From positions 1 through 9,121 of the forward strand of contig CAZTHP010000095.1 of NCBI GenBank assembly GCA_964613155.1: DNA of 9,121 bases, given 5' to 3'. Origin of the DNA: TWA4 sp964613155. Lineage in GTDB: Bacteria > Bacillota > Clostridia > Lachnospirales > Lachnospiraceae. Under the pieces are notes generated by a model. That model was given only the letters and a program-made list of their open reading frames with translations. It was not told the DNA's origin and ran no database searches. The first letter of the stretch is position 1. The number at the start of each line of letters is the position of its first letter. A program made the translations under genes and the position numbers. Positions 6,159 through 9,121 of this stretch are shown piece by piece.

Positions 6159-6187
6159 ATTTTATAATAAAAATAGGGTAATTTCAA
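6159..6187 (-). promoter_or_regulatory. Promoter of efp overlapping the end of the upstream gene
   Basis: On the minus strand TTGAAA (6187-6182) and TAAAAT (6164-6159) have a 17-bp spacer, each five of six to consensus. The -35 overlaps the TGA stop of the YqeG-type gene (6184-6186). An AT inverted repeat (CCTATTTT/AAAATAGG, 6155-6176) spans the spacer and -10. It has no U-run directly after it and is more likely promoter-associated than a terminator. Predicted start is near 6152. Confidence 0.65.
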
Positions 6188-6702
6188 CTGTTTTTCTTGT
6201 TTTTATGCGATTTATAAAAAAACAGTACAATTTTTTCCAAATATCGTTTTAAAACAATCTGAATTTCTTCCTTTGGATGAATCGGTTTTACTAAAATACT
6301 GTAAATTCCCGTACGCTTTGCTCCATATACATCCGTAAAAATCTGATCCCCTACAAAAAACACCTGATCAGCGGAAAGATTCAGCTTTTCTATCGCTTTC
6401 TGATAGGCTTTGCGAGAAGGTTTATGAGCATCGTATACATAAAATGCCCCTCCAATCTGCTCTGCAAAGGAAGCAACTCTAGGCTCTTGATTATTCGAAA
6501 TTAAGCAAAAAGAAATTCCCAGCTTGCGCAGCATTTCAAAATGCGCAATTGCCCGTTCATCAGCCGGTGCCCCATGAGGCACCAGGGTATTGTCAATATC
6601 ATAAATTACGCCTCGATATCCTTTTTCATACATCTGGGGATAATCGATTGTAAAAGTACTATCCTGATAATCATCTGGATAAAAAATTGATAACATTCCC
6701 AT
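6184..6702 (-). CDS. YqeG family HAD-IIIA phosphatase
   Basis: A small HAD-superfamily phosphatase, 172 residues, like Bacillus YqeG; the physiological substrate of the family is not established. Motifs seen: YDIDNT with Asp35 and Asp37, LISNN with Ser69, AHKPS with Lys94, and VGDQIFTD with Asp119 and Asp124. There is little cap, as expected for subclass III. The tail after about residue 150 is basic (ending KNKKNS). It starts 3 bp after the nrdR stop, so the two are translationally close. AGGG at the nrdR end is 7 nt from ATG 6702; family members usually begin at the sequence MLxxFxPD, which would favour the second ATG at 6696. I keep 6702 because of the ribosome-site spacing; the difference is two residues. 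Clostridial genomes often place this gene near efp, as here. Confidence 0.92.
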   Translation of the reverse strand: MGMLSIFYPDDYQDSTFTIDYPQMYEKGYRGVIYDIDNTLVPHGAPADERAIAHFEMLRKLGISFCLISNNQEPRVASFAEQIGGAFYVYDAHKPSRKAYQKAIEKLNLSADQVFFVGDQIFTDVYGAKRTGIYSILVKPIHPKEEIQIVLKRYLEKIVLFFYKSHKNKKNS

Positions 6703-6705
6703 ATC

Positions 6706-7164
6706 TCATCCCTGTTTCCGGTATAATTTTTCCAATTCTTCTAAAAATGTATTCACATCACGAAATTCTCGATAAATTGAAGCAAATCGAACATATGCGA
6801 CTTCATCTAATTCCTTCAGCTGTTCCATAACCAATTCTCCAATGACACTGCTTCGAACTTCCTTTTCTTCTGCTGCAAAAATCTGCGTTTCAATCCGCTC
6901 GATCGCTGCTGCCATTGCAACGGGAGACACTGGACGTTTATGACATGCCCGGATCATTCCGCTTTCCACCTTTGATCGCTCATAAGGCTCTCGATTATTA
7001 TCCTTTTTAATGACCATAAGCGGAATCGTCTCTACTTTTTCATAAGTTGTAAATCTCCGTCCACAGGCATCACACTGTCTGCGGCGGCGTATGGAATTAT
7101 TTTCCTCTGCTGGTCTTGAATCAATTACTCTTGTATTAAATTCACCACAATACGGACATTTCAT
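6706..7164 (-). CDS. nrdR: Transcriptional repressor NrdR
   Basis: Zinc- and nucleotide-dependent repressor of ribonucleotide reductase genes; it senses ATP/dATP and binds paired NrdR boxes. The 152 residues equal the family length. Seen: the N-terminal zinc ribbon with Cys3, Cys6, Cys31 and Cys34 joined by the basic RRRR stretch (26-29), then an ATP-cone domain at about 49-139 (PLMVIKKDN, ERSKVESGMIRACHKRP). Start ATG 7164 has AGGAG inside the end of the upstream ylmC-like gene, whose stop is only 2 bp away, so the genes share a transcript. No NrdR box (ACAnnATATnnTGT-like) was seen in the window, so its targets are elsewhere. Confidence 0.97.
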   Translation of the reverse strand: MKCPYCGEFNTRVIDSRPAEENNSIRRRRQCDACGRRFTTYEKVETIPLMVIKKDNNREPYERSKVESGMIRACHKRPVSPVAMAAAIERIETQIFAAEEKEVRSSVIGELVMEQLKELDEVAYVRFASIYREFRDVNTFLEELEKLYRKQG

Positions 7165-7166
7165 AA

Positions 7167-7436
7167 TTATTTCTCCTGTTTTTCAGATTGATTTCCAGAA
7201 AGCTTCCTTGGATGGATCTCAACCAGTATAATTTCTTCTCCGATCTGTTTTACGCATCCAAACGGAATAATCGTTTCCTGTTCCCGACCAATACAAAATA
7301 CTTTTGGTGGTCCGGGCACGATCAATGAAAGAATCACTCCTGTTTTCGGACAAAAATCTACATCGGATACATATCCCAGCTTTCGACAGTCACAAATATT
7401 AATGACTTCTTTATTTCGACAATCAAATAATCGCAT
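7167..7436 (-). CDS. YlmC/YmxH family sporulation-associated protein, PRC-barrel-like
   Basis: A small 89-residue cytoplasmic protein related to Bacillus YlmC and YmxH. The family is associated with endospore formers, and its biochemical role is not known. Visible features are the N-terminal MRLFDCRNKEVINI, then DCRKLGYVSDVDFCPKTGVILSLIVPG, the classic beginning of a PRC-barrel, and IPFGCVKQIGEEIILVE as the closing strands. The tail after about residue 77 is polar and not conserved. Start ATG 7436 is preceded by AGGGGC about 6 nt upstream. It is 2 bp from nrdR, a common pairing in Clostridia. In many relatives sigG precedes it; here prfC does. Confidence 0.88.
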   Translation of the reverse strand: MRLFDCRNKEVINICDCRKLGYVSDVDFCPKTGVILSLIVPGPPKVFCIGREQETIIPFGCVKQIGEEIILVEIHPRKLSGNQSEKQEK

Positions 7437-7556
7437 TAATCTGCCCCTGCAAAACCTTACTGTATCCTATGTGATTTCTAAAAAGATATGCAGAACGCAA
7501 TTCTTTCAAAGAATCCCTGGTATGCGATTCCCAGACAAACGATGAACGATTCCGAT
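7437..7556 (-). other. Gap between prfC and the ylmC-nrdR-yqeG group
   Basis: 120 bp with small inverted repeats on the minus strand: GAATC...GATTC at about 7510-7531 and ATTCTT(TGA)AAGAAT at about 7500-7514, neither followed by a good U-run. A possible weak promoter (TTGAAA, 15-bp spacer, TATCTT) sits near 7480-7508. I cannot decide between read-through from prfC and a separate start. Confidence 0.35.
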
Positions 7557-9121
7557 TTACCAGCGTCCAAATTCTGCTAATTTCAGTCCCGGATTTCGTT
7601 CTTCTACCATACCGACACTCCATCGATTAGCAAACAGCAGCAATGCGCCGCCCTTCAGATCTCTTACACGCTTCATATCGGATGTACCCTGAATCTTATT
7701 AATGTCAATATCTTCATTTTCAACCCAACGAATGTATTCATAAGGAAGCTGTTCCAAACGCACTTCGACATTATACTCTGCTTTCAGACGATGAACCAAT
7801 ACGTCAAACTGAAGTACCCCTACAACACCCACGATAATCTCTTCCATACCGGCATTGAATTCCTGGAAAATCTGAATGGCACCTTCTAATGCAATCTGGC
7901 TGATTCCTTTGATAAACTGCTTCCGCTTCATCGTATCGGTCTGTCGTACTCTTGCAAAATGCTCCGGTGCAAATGTCGGAATTCCTTCAAATGCAAATTT
8001 CGAACCCGGTTTGCAGATGGTATCACCAATATTAAAAATTCCCGGATCAAATACACCGATAATATCGCCTGCATAAGCTTCTTCTACAATCTTACGCTCC
8101 TGCGCCATCATCTGCTGCGGCTGTGATAACTTAATCTTCTTACCGCCCTGTGTATGATAAACTTCCATTCCCGCTTCAAATTTACCAGAACAGATTCGCA
8201 TAAACGCAATACGGTCACGATGCGCTTTGTTCATATTAGCCTGGATTTTGAAGACAAAAGCAGAAAAAGGCTTCTCTACTGGATCAATCAAACCGATATC
8301 TGAATTTCTCGCCATCGGTGTATAGGTCATCGCCAGGAAATGCTTTAAAAACGTCTCTACACCAAAGTTTGTCAGCGCAGAACCGAAAAATACCGGTGAT
8401 AACTCACCACGACTTACCATATCCTGATCAAATTCCTGACCAGCTCCATCTAACAATTCAATATCATCTTTCAGCTGTTCATAATACTGGAATCCGATGG
8501 TATCTTCCAATGAAGGATCATCCAGCGCAATTTCTTCTACTGCAATTTCCTTCATACCACTGTCTGCTGCTGTAAACTTCGAAATCACTCCCGTATTCCG
8601 GTCATAAGTTCCTTTAAAATTCTTACCGCAACCGATCGGCCAGTTGATAGGACAAGTGGCAATTCCTAAAACATTCTCAATTTCATCCATCAATTCAAAA
8701 GGATCATTCGCTTCCCGGTCCAATTTATTAATAAATGTAAAAATCGGAATATGACGCATCACACAAACCTTAAACAATTTGATAGTCTGCGGTTCTACAC
8801 CTTTTGATGCATCGATAACCATGACTGCTGAATCAGCTGCCATTAAAGTCCGGTACGTATCTTCCGAGAAATCCTGATGTCCCGGTGTATCCAAAATATT
8901 GATACAATATCCATCATATTCAAACTGCATAACGGATGAAGTAACGGAAATACCTCTCTCCTTTTCAATTTCCATCCAATCCGAAACCGCATGCTTCGCT
9001 GTCTTTCTTCCCTTTACAGAACCAGCCAGATTAATCGCTCCTCCGTAAAGCAGAAGTTTTTCAGTTAAAGTCGTCTTACCCGCATCGGGATGCGAAATAA
9101 TCGCAAACGTTCGTCTTCTTT
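7557..9121 (-). CDS. prfC: Peptide chain release factor 3, extreme N-terminus outside window
   Basis: GTPase that removes RF1 and RF2 from the ribosome after peptide release. The frame is open to the right window edge; the first whole codon is at 9119 and 520 residues are visible. RF3 normally has about 525-530, so only about 8-12 residues are missing. Counting visible residues: P-loop SHPDAGKT at 9-16, EKERGISVTSS (switch I region) at about 52-62, DTPGHQDF (G3) at 77-84 and NKLDR (G4) at 131-135. An OB-like domain II and the RF3-specific domain III follow, ending KLAEFGRW. The SHPDAGKT and DTPGHQDF forms and the domain order distinguish RF3 from EF-G and LepA. An internal ATG at 8975 would drop the P-loop and is not the start. 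Confidence 0.97.
   Translation of the reverse strand, partial: RRRTFAIISHPDAGKTTLTEKLLLYGGAINLAGSVKGRKTAKHAVSDWMEIEKERGISVTSSVMQFEYDGYCINILDTPGHQDFSEDTYRTLMAADSAVMVIDASKGVEPQTIKLFKVCVMRHIPIFTFINKLDREANDPFELMDEIENVLGIATCPINWPIGCGKNFKGTYDRNTGVISKFTAADSGMKEIAVEEIALDDPSLEDTIGFQYYEQLKDDIELLDGAGQEFDQDMVSRGELSPVFFGSALTNFGVETFLKHFLAMTYTPMARNSDIGLIDPVEKPFSAFVFKIQANMNKAHRDRIAFMRICSGKFEAGMEVYHTQGGKKIKLSQPQQMMAQERKIVEEAYAGDIIGVFDPGIFNIGDTICKPGSKFAFEGIPTFAPEHFARVRQTDTMKRKQFIKGISQIALEGAIQIFQEFNAGMEEIIVGVVGVLQFDVLVHRLKAEYNVEVRLEQLPYEYIRWVENEDIDINKIQGTSDMKRVRDLKGGALLLFANRWSVGMVEERNPGLKLAEFGRW

Noticed and set aside
7437..7556. Sporulation sigma factor (E, F or G) promoter before the ylmC-like gene
   Set aside because: CATA-type -10 pieces exist (for example CATACC, CATATC) but no matching -35 at proper spacing, so it cannot be supported.
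8318..8575. Plus-strand open frame inside prfC
   Set aside because: Antisense to a clearly conserved RF3 coding region, with no domain or ribosome site of its own.

Overview
The window looks like a chromosomal segment of a low-to-moderate GC, anaerobic, spore-forming Firmicute, most likely Clostridia and probably Lachnospiraceae-like. The evidence is a one-polypeptide pyruvate:ferredoxin oxidoreductase, a class III fructose-1,6-bisphosphatase, a YlmC/YmxH-type sporulation protein next to NrdR, strong AGGAGG ribosome sites and clear sigma-A promoters. No phage, transposon, CRISPR array, tRNA or rRNA is visible. The genus is not determinable from the sequence alone.

Layout. (1) Positions 1-1094, minus: the first 364 codons of pyruvate:ferredoxin oxidoreductase, running off the left edge. 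Upstream of it is a leader of about 290 nt rich in strong helices, driven by an extended -10 sigma-A promoter at 1390-1418. (2) Positions 1640-2671, minus: a Cof-type HAD phosphatase whose coding sequence carries three in-frame 48-bp tandem repeats; its sigma-A promoter at 2723-2751 fixes the start codon. (3) Positions 3131-5077, plus: fbp, class III fructose-1,6-bisphosphatase, with a leader that can form a 10-bp stem. (4) Positions 5078-5448: a convergent intergenic region holding a 43-bp tandem repeat and a strong bidirectional terminator. (5) Positions 5449-9121, minus: a run read right to left as prfC (release factor 3, 5' end cut by the window edge), ylmC/ymxH-like, nrdR, a YqeG-type HAD phosphatase, then efp. 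ylmC, nrdR and the YqeG gene are separated by 2-3 bp and look co-transcribed. efp has its own promoter overlapping the upstream stop codon and a leader with a nested three-part stem.

Together the genes are housekeeping: central carbon metabolism (pyruvate oxidation, gluconeogenesis), translation (RF3, EF-P) and control of ribonucleotide reductase (NrdR). I see no obvious new multi-gene system. The most interesting signals are non-coding or repeat-derived: the large structured leader of the pyruvate:ferredoxin oxidoreductase gene, the structured efp and fbp leaders, and two unrelated short tandem repeats, one inside a protein and one between genes.
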